Notes under the pieces: generated by a model
The model's database searches: none
Told to the model about the DNA's origin: nothing
The model's input: the letters and a program-made list of their open reading frames with translations, nothing else
Part shown: positions 11,101-21,231 of the stretch, one piece after another
Layout: every line of letters starts with the position of its first letter
How positions within the stretch are numbered: the first letter of the stretch is position 1
Made by a program: the position numbers and the translations under genes
From: Amphimedon queenslandica
Lineage: Eukaryota; Porifera; Demospongiae; Haplosclerida; Niphatidae
Reading direction: 5' to 3'
DNA: 64,000 bases
Assembly: GCF_000090795.2 (NCBI RefSeq)
Contig: NW_003546242.1
Coordinates: 378,755-442,754, forward strand

Positions 11101-11591
11101 AATTGTTAGTATGACATTTTACCCTTCCATTTTACCATTAATGTACATGTACATGTAGATACGTCTTTTTGACTTCAAAGCTGATCAAGAAATAATGTTA
11201 TATGCTAAACCAACTATTCTTCTTGCTGCATCATCACTTGATTTCTCTAAGAGTGGTTAGTTATAAATTATTCTTATGCCCCTTATGTTATTACATATAC
11301 ATGTATGTTTCAGGAAGAATTTTGTTTGCTGGTTATGATGATAACACACTGCGTGCTTGGGATGTACTAAAGGTACGTAATTATTCAATCGGAACCCATT
11401 GTTAATCATTTATATGTGCACGAAAGGGAGAACAACTGTCTGTTTGGTATGATCATGAAGATAGGATAAGCAGTGTCAAAGTATCTCCTGATGGTACTGC
11501 AGTTGGTACTTGTAGTTGGGATTCTACAGTGCGAGTAAGATTCTATCATGATATTTGCTGTTAGTCTTATTTTAACTAGATATGGGCATAG
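8144..11591 (+). CDS. GNB5: G-protein beta subunit 5-type WD40 protein
   Basis: Twelve exons: start-8249, 8320-8465, 9809-9850, 9912-9988, 10031-10160, 10482-10579, 10631-10676, 10726-10866, 11159-11255, 11314-11372, 11427-11534, 11580-11591. From ATG 8144 they give 353 aa, the length of the short human GNB5 form. An in-frame ATG at 8132 would add four residues. The N-terminus MATEMADNG and the helix LKQETVLLKDS resemble GNB5. The blocks SMKTRKTLKHH, VIWDAFNSQE, CAYAPS, WDIRSGKC, SGRILFAGYDDNT and VSPDGTA follow in family order as a seven-blade propeller. The last exon codes only IWA and stop, matching the usual WDxTxRVWA end. Known role: beta-5 pairs with R7-type RGS proteins through their G-gamma-like domain, rather than with ordinary gammas, to speed G-protein shut-off. 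The first GH-WD repeat is less canonical (GGEKGLTVIW). Confidence 0.92.
8835..9024. mobile_element. MITE, CCATATAGCGG family (GNB5 intron)
   Basis: The left end TACCATATAGCGGAAAATTT mirrors the right end AAAATTTTCCGCTCTACGGTA. The 190-bp interior holds further mirrored pieces (AATCCACG / CCTCAAAA blocks) and no coding frame. TA at both ends suggests a TA target duplication, as for Tc1/mariner- or PIF-derived MITEs. It lies in the long intron after GNB5 exon 2. Confidence 0.75.
9346..9551. mobile_element. MITE, CCATATAAGTG variant (GNB5 intron)
   Basis: The left end TACCATATAAGTGATTTTTAG mirrors the right end CTAAAAACCCACTTATACGGTA, about 206 bp apart. The interior is rich in GCGAATT-type fragments and non-coding. 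It shares termini style and size with the element at 8835-9024 in the same intron. Confidence 0.7.
9590..9725. repeat. (ACATGT)n tracts
   Basis: Several runs of alternating ACATGT/TACATG (for example near 9594 and 9690-9722) sit just upstream of GNB5 exon 3. The same self-complementary hexamer recurs in almost every long intron of the window. Confidence 0.85.
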
Positions 11592-12135
11592 ATTACCAAT
11601 GATTTTTAAATTTTCTGTGTCTATCCTTTCATTTTTAACTATCCATTACATTTTGTGCAATTGAATTTGAAAAATTTTTGTGGTTCCTTTTCAAAATAAA
11701 AATTATCATTTTTCTTGAAGTCAGTTTTACAATTATTTTTATCTTTATCATGAAAGTGCCACATCAACGTACCAGTAATTGCTTATTTTCCAGTCACAGT
11801 GGGTAGTTTGCCTTTCAACAAAATAGTCATTAATAAAAGGATTCGTAATTATTTCCTGAAATTAACTGCTATTCGTTATAAAGGCACGATTTGATGCTCA
11901 TGTGTTATGTAAGTTGCCTTGACCCGCGAAATTAGTTTTTGCTTGATTAGCACAAAATCAAAATGTTGAAAGTTTTGGTTTATTGTTATGCTACCCTCCA
12001 AAAAACCCTGTATGAAACCCTAGTGAAACTAATGTTAGCATTTTAACTATGATAACATTCATTATACAAAGTCTATGGCATTGGCTATGATAAAAAATAG
12101 TGCCTCTAAATAGGTAGCAATAACTAATAGTGTTA

Positions 12136-12384
12136 TTAAGAGTCTTCAAAGTCGTTATCTTCTTCAGTTTCATGGTGGTTGTTCCTTTCACCTGACAACT
12201 GGTTAGGGGCTGGAATAGTAAAAGTACCTTCAGCTAGCCTGTTTCTGAACGATTCAAGTAATTTCTTATTCAAGTGGTCAGTCAAAGTTCTATCTTCTGG
12301 ATTCTCAACTCCTGAGGTTCCTTCTTCATCACTTGAGGCACTGAATCCATTCTCATGGCTGTGTTCTTGGCTTTGATCCGTCAT
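12136..12384 (-). CDS. Small acidic hypothetical protein, 82 aa
   Basis: Single open frame on the minus strand from ATG at 12384 to stop at 12136. The protein is strongly acidic at both ends (SSDEEGTSGVENPED and ETEEDNDFEDS). A central amphipathic stretch, LTDHLNKKLLESFRNRLAEG, is predicted helical. There is no signal peptide or membrane segment. The biased but non-repetitive composition, with a helix between acidic tails, looks like a real small protein rather than a chance frame, although I cannot name the family. It could be one exon of a longer gene. It converges on GNB5, whose stop is 545 bp away, and no gene was seen between them. Confidence 0.5.
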   Translation of the reverse strand: MTDQSQEHSHENGFSASSDEEGTSGVENPEDRTLTDHLNKKLLESFRNRLAEGTFTIPAPNQLSGERNNHHETEEDNDFEDS

Positions 12385-12857
12385 TGTTTGTCTGAAGTGT
12401 AATGTCTTTGCTCAAATTTACGGAGAAAGATTACTGGATTCTAGTGTGGATTATCATTATCTATGTGATTAGATCTACAAAAGATTTCCTATGTCCTATG
12501 AGAATGTTTTATGGATCATATGAATTTTTATGAATTTTAGTTTTAATGGTGTTTGTAAGTTTTTAGATTGTCGTAATAATATCATTCATAATAGATATAG
12601 ATCTACTAGACTAGATCTAATTTTGTACACAAGTAGACTATTGCAGCATTACATGTCACAACATGCCACGCCCTTCCACATGGCGGCATAAGGTTACTCT
12701 CTCTCTCCTTCTGTTGGATTTTCTCTCATTCATTGTTGTTCTGCTGGCTAATTCTGTACTTAGCCAGCCATTATACCTGGTTAGCTATTATAATATTTCA
12801 GTTTTTTCTTTTTTGCTCTGTGTAGAGAGCGGTTAGACAGCTTAGACTATTAAAACC

Positions 12858-13339
12858 ATGCCACCCAAGAAGAGGAAAGGCTCCAGCAAGGCTAGTCGTG
12901 ACACAGAAGTCCTGTGTTCTATTTGTGACGAGGTCATTGATGATAACTGTCAGGAGTCTATCTTCTGTGAGTGCCTATGTAACGCCTGGGTTCATAGGAA
13001 ATGTGTGGGTTTATCTAAGGCGAGGTTTGATCTATTGGACAGTTCTAATAAACCATTCCACTGTCTTCACTGTCAGTTTGACTCAATCTCTTCCGAACTA
13101 TCGTCCCTGATTAAAGCTGAACTGTCCACTCTCCAAGACAAGGTCGTGTCACTCAGTAATAAGTTGAGGGAGATAGTACCCAGCAGTGTCTCTCCAGGAG
13201 CCAATAACCCCACCACTTTGACAGCATCTCAGACTACTCCCTCACAATCCTCAGGGATTGCTGGTAGCAGGACTGTCTCTCGTGCTCCCCCTCGTAAGGA
13301 AAGGAAATTTACTGTTGTGTTTTCTGGTCTAGCTGAATG
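12858..13339 (+). CDS. LINE ORF1 protein, N-terminal part with PHD-like zinc finger
   Basis: About 160 codons are visible before the gap. The zinc-ligand order Cys-x2-Cys, Cys, Cys, His-x2-Cys, Cys-x2-Cys lies within residues 20-75, followed by a coiled-coil-like segment at about 80-105. The final visible residues (KERKFTVVFSGLAE) look like the start of an RRM-like or esterase-type ORF1 core, but this is cut off. Likely role, inferred from the family: nucleic-acid binding or chaperone protein of the retrotransposon. There are no internal stops, so this copy could be young. Confidence 0.65.
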
Positions 13340-13626
13340 NNNNNNNNNNNNNNNNNNNNNNNNNNNNNNNNNNNNNNNNNNNNNNNNNNNNNNNNNNNNN
13401 NNNNNNNNNNNNNNNNNNNNNNNNNNNNNNNNNNNNNNNNNNNNNNNNNNNNNNNNNNNNNNNNNNNNNNNNNNNNNNNNNNNNNNNNNNNNNNNNNNNN
13501 NNNNNNNNNNNNNNNNNNNNNNNNNNNNNNNNNNNNNNNNNNNNNNNNNNNNNNNNNNNNNNNNNNNNNNNNNNNNNNNNNNNNNNNNNNNNNNNNNNNN
13601 NNNNNNNNNNNNNNNNNNNNNNNNNN
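13340..13626. other. Assembly gap (Ns)
   Basis: 287 unknown bases inside the retrotransposon. The gap probably reflects a repeat that short-read or Sanger assembly could not cross. Confidence 0.99.
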
Positions 13627-13815
13627 TATATGTCTTTCCTTTCTTTTTGTTTATTTCCTTTCTCTTTCCTGTTCCACTCTTACCCTTCCTCTACTCTTTT
13701 ACCTTATTACTTATTAAAGGCTGCTCTCTTGCAGTCCTTCAGCACTTTCTCAACCTTTTTGTTTCTTATCGGTTAATGTTTATTCTTGTATATTTTGTAT
13801 GTGCTGTGAAGTTGT

Positions 13816-13845
<30 letters not shown>

Positions 13846-13848
<3 letters not shown>

Positions 13849-16800
13849 TGTGTTTCTTCAGAATTTTTCCTGCTATGCCTAGCGATTTTTTTGAATGGAA
13901 AAATCATGGTGAGTTTGCCGCTTTCAAAGCAAGTAATCAAGTGAGCCCTTATGTTCTGTTGCTTATGTCATATTTGTAGTGGTTGTATCCATAAGCCAGA
14001 GATTCTGAACTCTCCAAGTTGCTATTCTGATGGTATAAACGTTAGGTTTTTTTCAGGTTTGGAATTTTCCTTATTAATAATGCATCATTTGGTATGTGCA
14101 TATGCATTTAATTTTTGTAAAATAATACATTTGTGCTTCTACTATTTTACAAACTTTTATTTATAGTGTATATGTACATAACACTCCAATTTTTTCATTG
14201 ATGAACGAATAATAGTCCCATTTTGTCCTTTTTTTATTTTTATGCTTGCAAAATTCCAGTACTCATTTTGTTTTAATTTCTAATTTTTACTTCCTTTAAT
14301 TACGCTCACATCTCTTACCACTATGAAATTTTTTGCTAAAGACCAGTACAGGGATTTGTCCCATCTGATGATTTCTCTGTTTTTTTGATTAGGTTATTTT
14401 GAACACACTGATTGTGAAAACTTCTTTGTTGCTATTAAAGAGCCACACTGCTGTTTGTTTACTTATAAGAAAAATTTGTCGCCAAAAAGGTAAAGCAAAC
14501 TGAGATAGGGGAGTCTTTCATTTTCTTTGGAGTTGGAATTAAGGTACATGTATGTTGGTACCCTTAATTTTGGGTTTGTAATTGTTTCCTTAGTTAGTGG
14601 CAACTATGAGTGTGCTTTTTAATTTAATTGGCAACTTTTTTTTTCAACTACGTATTTTGCTCACATTTTGCTCACACTGTGTATCCAAGACAATTTCAAT
14701 GAAAGAGTGACTTTGCTCCTGATTAACACCTTCTTCTTTGCTATTTCCATTATCACTTGACCCTGCTGTGTGCTACACATTAGTGGTTTGTCAAGCTCAC
14801 TAAAAAGGGCTTCATCTGTATTTCTTGTTGAGGTACATGCAGTTGTAGATGGATGTACTCATTACTTCTTAGTAGTTAATTAAGGCATCTGGAATGTCAC
14901 CAGTATTTGGTGAAGCTTTTATTACTGTTAGCTAGAAAATTTGGTGGAGTAAAACTTTGGCAAATTGAGGTCCATTCGCCAAATTTTTAGTCTTCAATTT
15001 GATAAGACTCCATAGAAGCATACTCAGAGTTAAAACTTCGCCAAAATTCTAACCTCCAAACCTCTTTTAGAGTCAATTCGCCAAATTTTAGCACTCCAAA
15101 TTTTCTAAATGTTTAACTGCATCAAAATTTTACTTAGTATTTCCAGAAGTTTTAAAAAAAATGTGCAGGTGGACTGAACTAGCAATTAAAAAAGGTTCCC
15201 TGACGTTTAGCAATATTGGTGGCTTGTAGCCTACTTTTGAGCTTGACCCCATGTGTATAATATCTTGTACCCAGAGTAAGGAATGAAGATTTGTAGCTAG
15301 CTAATTTTTGATCAGCGGTGTGTGCAGTGATTTCCCTTAATTAAGGGATAATGGGTCACTGGTAGTGATGTTATTCTCATGGTCTTTAACAAAAGAGTGT
15401 CACAGAATTTATGATTGATTGTTGTGATGCCTCTTTTTTAGTTTATTTTTAACGTACTTCCGTCTTAGGCATAACTCTTGATGTGTAAAATTGTTATCAG
15501 TTCCCATATACATAAGGCAACATGGAGACAGAGCTTCTTTGAGTTGCTGCACAGCATATAGATGTGTACATGTCCATCATAGGTCAGCCCATTTATGAAT
15601 AGACATTAAGGCATTTGATGATGCTTCTTTTGAAATTCGTTTGCCTCTTTTAATAAAATTTCAAACATTTCCCTATAGGTGCAATTTGAACTCTAGTCAC
15701 TTTCACAAATATGTTTAAGAGATTGCCTGGATTCAGTTCTGTGCAAAAAACACCAATGACTTGCTATCTGTGTAAAAATGACTTGCTATAGTGACTTTCA
15801 AATTATGCTAAACTTCTTTTTGTCATCAGAAGATTCTGGTGTAATGATTGTTTTCTTATAATCAAGGATGCTTAATTTTCATTCAAATATCTTGTATGAA
15901 AATATCATATATTGGTTTGTTTGTCCCCTACTGGAGATGGATATGTATTCTCAATCACATAAATAGCAAAACTAAAATGTAACCACTGCCTGAGTTAAAC
16001 TTGTGTACCTCCACCATCTTCATTATTGGGTTGTCTAGAGTAATGTTTGTGTCCTTGTACAGGTCTCAAAGCAATTTTTATATCATAGATAATACCAAAT
16101 ACAGAGCTATTGATGCTTGGTCCTGGAAGTGATATGCTGTGACGTTTTTGCACTACTCATGTAGAAGCATGGCTCAATTGATTGAAGCTGATAGTGAAGA
16201 AAAGCTGGTTGATTATATGGCCCTAACACCCTTATTAGAGCTAAAAATCAATATCCAAGTGATGATCTATTATTACAAAAAGAAGGCCAGGATTGTACTA
16301 AAGATTATGTTCTTCATCCACTTATAAACCAAGAGATTTATTTTTATTATGAGTCTTTTCACAAATTTTAACTTTGAAACTTTGAAACGATGAAAACATT
16401 GAAAACATATGTCTGCATTATGTATATAACTACACCTACATCATATTACTAAAGTAGCCATTACTTTTAAGCCTTGCTTAAGAAAAATAAATAATACATG
16501 CTGTATCTAAGTGTTCCTGTATTTATATGTACACGTAGCACCCAAAAATATGGCAGCAGAAGTATAAACAAAAACTAGTAAAAGATCATTATCTCTGTCA
16601 GACTCTGTGATTACTTGGCAAATCTGTACACAACTAGTTTCAGTCCATGTAATACCACATAGGCTATTATAATCATAATCCTAACTATGTTTGAGAGAGT
16701 GTAGGAAAGGTGGTTACAAACAAAACTGAATGTCTGTTTTAATGATGATTAAATATATCTTATAGCATACAACTGATTACCTGTTTCAAGCAACACAGCA

Positions 16801-17292
16801 ACTATAGCAATGATGTAACCTTCACCAAGTGCCATGAATAGAGCATGCTACCTGTGACGTTTAGGTAAACTTCAAAAAGCCAATTGGTTACAGACTAGTC
16901 TGGTCACGTGTGACCAGACTAGTTACGGACTTAAATGTGAACAATTCCTAAGAGGTTTTTGTAAATAGAGCTAGTTATGGCATAATGCAGGGGGAACTTT
17001 AAGAGCCCAGGCTAGACTCCTTTAAAGTTAGTTCAAAAAAGTAATAGAAACATCTTCATTGCTTGTTCTTTGATCAGCACACACTCTCAGCATATCAACA
17101 TCATTTTCTGAAACATACTTTCAGTGAATCTATAAAAGCTGATAACTATTGACCTTTTTTGCTGGAATGCAATTTACTGTCAGTATACTATGGTAATGGA
17201 ATGTGGTGATAACAGTCACCTTAGCAAATTATTACCTGGCATGCATTGTAATGACATCACAAGATAGCTGACAGAGCAGAGATAAAGCAGTA
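13846..17292. other. Gene-poor stretch with possible coding fragments
   Basis: I find no continuous gene here. Two pieces look exon-like on the plus strand. One is 13862-13939 (frame reading SDFFEWKNHGEFAAF, flanked by CAG and GTGAGC). The other is 14396-14493 (frame reading YFEHTDCENFFVAI, preceded by ATTAG). A minus-strand frame near 14650-14780 (SSDNGNSKEEGVNQEQSHS) is also open. None can be joined into a convincing protein, so they may be relics of one gene broken by the LINE insertion. 14940-15110 carries repeated, mirrored TTCGCCAAATTTTAG motifs, probably a degraded short element. 16890-16924 is a short palindrome (ACTAGTCTGGTCACGTGTGACCAGACTAGT). Confidence 0.5.
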
Positions 17293-20200
17293 ATGATGAA
17301 GTCAATTGCAGCTTTATTCCTTCTTTTTATTATAACGCAGTTGATTGAAAGGCCCCATGCTTCAGTTCTTACTACTATAACAGTAAGTCAGTTTGGTCGT
17401 GATACGCCTTCGTGTCTCACTAATCAAGAAAAGCCATGTCACAGTTTAAATTATACTCTAATGCAACTTGAGGAAACTCGGCCTACACAAGCTGTTATTA
17501 TAATTGTCACTTATTCTCACTCAATTAGTCCAGTGAATGTGACTTACAGCTCTGATCTCAACATTTCTATTATTGCTGCAGGTCCTATGGTAATACATTG
17601 TACTCATGGTGGCTATATTCACATTAATACTTTGCCTAACTTACATGAGGCAAATGTATCAGTTTCTATTGATGGGTTGCAATTTAACGATTGTAGAGGT
17701 CATTTGTTTGAGGAAAGAAAAGTTTATGGCTTCCATCTATTAAACATTGACATTTTTTCTATGAAGAATTGCATCATTAGCAATTCTGGTGATTTGTTGT
17801 TTGAAGGAACGAGACAGGTTTACATTGGATCTAGTCAATTTGTGGCAAATAAATTCTTTTATGGGCAGATCTCATTGGTACAACAGTTGGGCGTGAATGA
17901 ATCTCGTCTGCCAACTATATCATCGTCATACATAATTGAAGATAGTTTTTTCATTGATAATGTTGGACAGTACCAGTCAGAAAGTACACCATCCGCTACA
18001 CTAGCATACTACATTCAGCCAGTCAACTTAAACTTCACTGTATTTGGAGTTGTTAGAAGGTGTGTCTTTAGTAATAACAGTATTAATACTGACATTGGAA
18101 TTTCGTTTAAGACTATAGCTGAAATTGCAATTATGATGCCATTTTGTAAGGCCAAGCATGTTTCTTTTAGTTTTGAACAAAACACATTTACAAATTCTCA
18201 TGGTAACTATGGAAGGATTATATGGGCTGGGTTGTACTCACCAGATGTAGATGAGTTTCAAATCTATTCAGACAGCAATGTTTTCAAAGACAATGATGTT
18301 TCGAATTCTGGTCAATTGATAGCTCTGTACTTTTCAGATTTGACTGAAACAAGTGTCAATGCCGTCATTAAGAACAACACTATGATGTCCAATGTAGGCA
18401 ATGCAATTAACATACAGCATTTTAATGTGACTAGATCAGGGATCATACATATTACTGACAGCCTTTTCAAGAATAATAGGGGAGGAGCAATAATTCTTAA
18501 ACGAGATTTTTGTCCATATGAAATGTTTTCCATTGTCAATATCACAAATATTACGGTTGCTAATAATAGTATGTCAAGTTTATTGAATGATGGAGTAGTT
18601 TCTATCACAAATGAAACCATATTTCTGAGTGATTCGAATTTTATCAATAACACTGGTACTGCAATGTACATTCATGATACAATACTGTATTTATCGGGCC
18701 AGCTAGCTTTTATTCACAATGTGGGGCGCAATGGAGGAGGAGTAGTTGTATCAACTGCCACTACCGTTAAAGTTTATTCACTGACAAGTGTGAATTTCTT
18801 GGACAATGTTGCATTGTATGGTGGAGCAATTTACATTGGTATCACTGAAGAAGTTAGCTTTGGTGATTGGTGCTTTATTGAAGACAGTGATTGTAATTTG
18901 AATGTTCATATGAGTGGAAACAAAGCAAGTAGTAGTGGACCTAACATATTTTTTAGCGATCCAAATACAGTTGATAACAGTTGCTGGAATTCTTATCTTT
19001 ACAGGTGCTTTAATATCTCAGATCAATACAACTCTCAATTGGGTTTTGGATCATCTGTATCTTCTATAACAGCCATATCTAGTAATACTAACATAAAAGA
19101 TACAATGAAACTCTTCCCTGGACAAAATATTGTGATCAATGCTAGCCTCTATGGGGCATTTGGCCAGCAAACATCTTGTATTGCAACTGTATACCTTGGT
19201 TGCAATGACCAGATCATTACTTGTCAGGGGAGCAATAATGGCCTCCTTCAATTACAAGGAACAACAGAGATAACACTATCCTATAAAGTGTTCACATCAG
19301 ATTTAAAACTGTTAGCATCAGATATAGATGATTTTGATCAATACTCTTCGCCTACACTCCGTTTTAAGTGTCGTTACACAAACGAAGAATGGCTGTATTT
19401 AAAAATTGTTTCATGTCCTCTTGGTTTTTTATACAACCAGTCAGCTTTGTCCTGTCAATGTGCATGGAGCGATCACAGTGGCTACATATGCTCACTAGCT
19501 GCAGGTCATGTGTGTGTTATCAAAGGCTACTGGTATGGGACACTTAACAAAGATGGCCAAGATTTTTTTGCAATGGCAAAGTGTGAGTATATGAATTGTA
19601 GAGTTGATAAAGATGCATGTCCTACGGGCATAGGAGCTGACCAGGGTACATCAATGTACTCCATCTTACCTGCCAAGCAAGATGATCAGTGTGATAATTA
19701 TCATGGGGGCATTCTTTGTACCAGATGCAATATTGAAGCTACAATGTCGTTTCAAGGGGTACAATGTGTCCCTTTAAGCAAATGTAGACCTTGGCAACCT
19801 TATGTCATTTTAGTACTTGTAATTCTCTTTCAACTCCTACTCTCTTTTTTGATTATAATAATTATTAGTACGACTTTCTCCTTTGGATTGGGTTACCTCT
19901 ATGGCCCATTATTCTATATTGCTGTCATCAGTAGACTCTCATTTGGATATTACGAAGAATTTTATATGTTGAAAATCATTACGTCTTTCTACACATCTGT
20001 TTTTCTTTTAAATATGGAGATATTTGGTGAGATACCTTGGTGCTTCTTCTCCTCTTTATCTTTATTAGAAAACTATGCCTTTCATTATTTAGGGTCACTC
20101 ATTGTTGGAATTGTCCTATTAATATCTGTAATTGTCGCTAGAAAGTATCCTCGAATCCATAGAAAGATCACAACATCTCCTGTTCATTCTATCTGCATCT

Positions 20201-21060
20201 TCTTGCTACTATCTTTTTGGTCTTTGTCAGATACTAGTATTCGTATTCTTAAATTTAAAAGATTCACTTCTGGCTCTCTTACAACAGTACGTGTGACAAT
20301 TGACCCAGAAATAGTTTTCTTTACTGGTGCACACATACCACTGGCTCTAATTGCAATTGGTATTCTACTCATTATAGTACTTCCATTTGTGCTGGTACTT
20401 TTATTTTCGCCATGTCTGGCCATGAAAGTAAATTTGTTTCGTATTAAACCACTTCTTGACCAGTTTCAGGCATGTTGTCGAGATAAGTATCGCTGGTACC
20501 CTGGTCTTTATATGATTATCTGGATGCTCATCCTTACTTTTGATTACTTCACTATTGCTATTCAATTGCTGTTAGTGCTTATTACTGGAATTCATTTTCT
20601 TTTGCAATCTTACCAAAACAAATGGCTCAATGCTCTTGACATGCTTCTTTTGTGTGATCTTATTCTTCTGGCATCATTCGTCAATGAAAAGAATAATCCC
20701 ACGTATATTTACACTCATGATGAATGGATTGCTACAATAGTTGTGGTTGCCACATACATACTTACCATTATACCATTACTGGTCTTTTTGCTTGGGGCCA
20801 TATGCATAATTCTTTATCGCTTTAACATAATCAATTTTCTGAAAATGAGAAAATTAGTTCACAAAACTTCAGTTCCTTTTTCTCCTCAACCCATTAATAG
20901 CAGCCTAGTGGAGCCAGAGGAAACCACTAGTAACCAGTTAAAGAAGCAGGTATTGGAGCTACACGAGAGTACACATGAGTATCGAGAACCATTACTGGCT
21001 TTACTTTCTGATGACGAGCAGGTTTTACCGCAGCAGTATGGATCTCATACTAATAAATAG
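17293..21060 (+). CDS. Intronless beta-helix, Cys-rich, multi-pass membrane protein (1255 aa)
   Basis: A single uninterrupted frame from ATG 17293, which opens a clear signal peptide (IAALFLLFIITQLIERPHA). Residues about 30-560 contain repeated short strands with Asn ladders and phrases like FINNTGTAMYIH, SLFKNNRGGAI and VNFLDNVALYGGAIYIG. These are typical of right-handed parallel beta-helix (PbH1/Pmp-like) repeats, with many N-glycosylation sites. Residues about 710-830 form a Cys-rich module (CPLGF, CQCAW, GYWYG, DDQCDNYHGGILCTRC). From about residue 835 to 1180 there are some 7-9 hydrophobic helices, including the basic loop CCRDKYRWYP and the phrase FLLQSYQNKWLN. A Gln/Glu-rich cytosolic tail ends at residue 1255. 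The layout suggests a cell-surface receptor or channel. Ligand is unknown. The neighbour downstream has the same architecture but 20 exons. Confidence 0.85.
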   Translation: MMKSIAALFLLFIITQLIERPHASVLTTITVSQFGRDTPSCLTNQEKPCHSLNYTLMQLEETRPTQAVIIIVTYSHSISPVNVTYSSDLNISIIAAGPMVIHCTHGGYIHINTLPNLHEANVSVSIDGLQFNDCRGHLFEERKVYGFHLLNIDIFSMKNCIISNSGDLLFEGTRQVYIGSSQFVANKFFYGQISLVQQLGVNESRLPTISSSYIIEDSFFIDNVGQYQSESTPSATLAYYIQPVNLNFTVFGVVRRCVFSNNSINTDIGISFKTIAEIAIMMPFCKAKHVSFSFEQNTFTNSHGNYGRIIWAGLYSPDVDEFQIYSDSNVFKDNDVSNSGQLIALYFSDLTETSVNAVIKNNTMMSNVGNAINIQHFNVTRSGIIHITDSLFKNNRGGAIILKRDFCPYEMFSIVNITNITVANNSMSSLLNDGVVSITNETIFLSDSNFINNTGTAMYIHDTILYLSGQLAFIHNVGRNGGGVVVSTATTVKVYSLTSVNFLDNVALYGGAIYIGITEEVSFGDWCFIEDSDCNLNVHMSGNKASSSGPNIFFSDPNTVDNSCWNSYLYRCFNISDQYNSQLGFGSSVSSITAISSNTNIKDTMKLFPGQNIVINASLYGAFGQQTSCIATVYLGCNDQIITCQGSNNGLLQLQGTTEITLSYKVFTSDLKLLASDIDDFDQYSSPTLRFKCRYTNEEWLYLKIVSCPLGFLYNQSALSCQCAWSDHSGYICSLAAGHVCVIKGYWYGTLNKDGQDFFAMAKCEYMNCRVDKDACPTGIGADQGTSMYSILPAKQDDQCDNYHGGILCTRCNIEATMSFQGVQCVPLSKCRPWQPYVILVLVILFQLLLSFLIIIIISTTFSFGLGYLYGPLFYIAVISRLSFGYYEEFYMLKIITSFYTSVFLLNMEIFGEIPWCFFSSLSLLENYAFHYLGSLIVGIVLLISVIVARKYPRIHRKITTSPVHSICIFLLLSFWSLSDTSIRILKFKRFTSGSLTTVRVTIDPEIVFFTGAHIPLALIAIGILLIIVLPFVLVLLFSPCLAMKVNLFRIKPLLDQFQACCRDKYRWYPGLYMIIWMLILTFDYFTIAIQLLLVLITGIHFLLQSYQNKWLNALDMLLLCDLILLASFVNEKNNPTYIYTHDEWIATIVVVATYILTIIPLLVFLLGAICIILYRFNIINFLKMRKLVHKTSVPFSPQPINSSLVEPEETTSNQLKKQVLELHESTHEYREPLLALLSDDEQVLPQQYGSHTNK

Positions 21061-21231
21061 ATGTAGTTATTGTTAGTGTTTAATTTTAGTTTCTGTTTTT
21101 GTACTTGTCATGTACATGTTGTTATTGTTATCATGATACTACAGCTATTACTGTGATTGACCTTTTAGACTATGATAACATTGTGATGCCCTTTTTTGGT
21201 GAAACTAATTTAACACATCATCACTATAGTT

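Larger units (their letters stand above)
12690..13845 (+). mobile_element. Non-LTR retrotransposon (LINE) with PHD-type ORF1, interior lost in assembly gap
   Basis: ORF1 begins at ATG 12858 (MPPKKRKGSSKASRD, a basic start) and is open until Ns begin at 13340. It carries a PHD/RING-like Cys-His cluster: CSICDEVIDDNC, CECLCNAWVHRKCVG, then FHCLHC. A coiled stretch follows (LSSLIKAELSTLQDKVVSL) and then a Ser/Thr/Pro-rich linker. Such PHD-bearing ORF1 proteins are known from CR1/L2/Rex-like LINEs. After the gap, 13627-13845 looks like a pyrimidine-rich 3' UTR ending in (AAT)n, a common LINE tail. The gap of 287 Ns is probably a placeholder size, because an RT-coding ORF2 of several kilobases would be expected between these pieces. 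Frames drawn through the Ns are not real. Confidence 0.7.

Noticed and set aside
12179-12376. Plus-strand 65-aa frame opposite the acidic protein
   Set aside because: Antisense shadow; the minus strand has the biased composition and helix of a real protein.
13337-13979. Long open frames across the run of Ns
   Set aside because: Unknown bases cannot be translated; the frames join LINE ORF1 to a 3' UTR only because Ns hold no stops.
16139-16327. 62-aa plus-strand frame
   Set aside because: Short, isolated, with no splice partners or motif; probably chance in AT-rich DNA.
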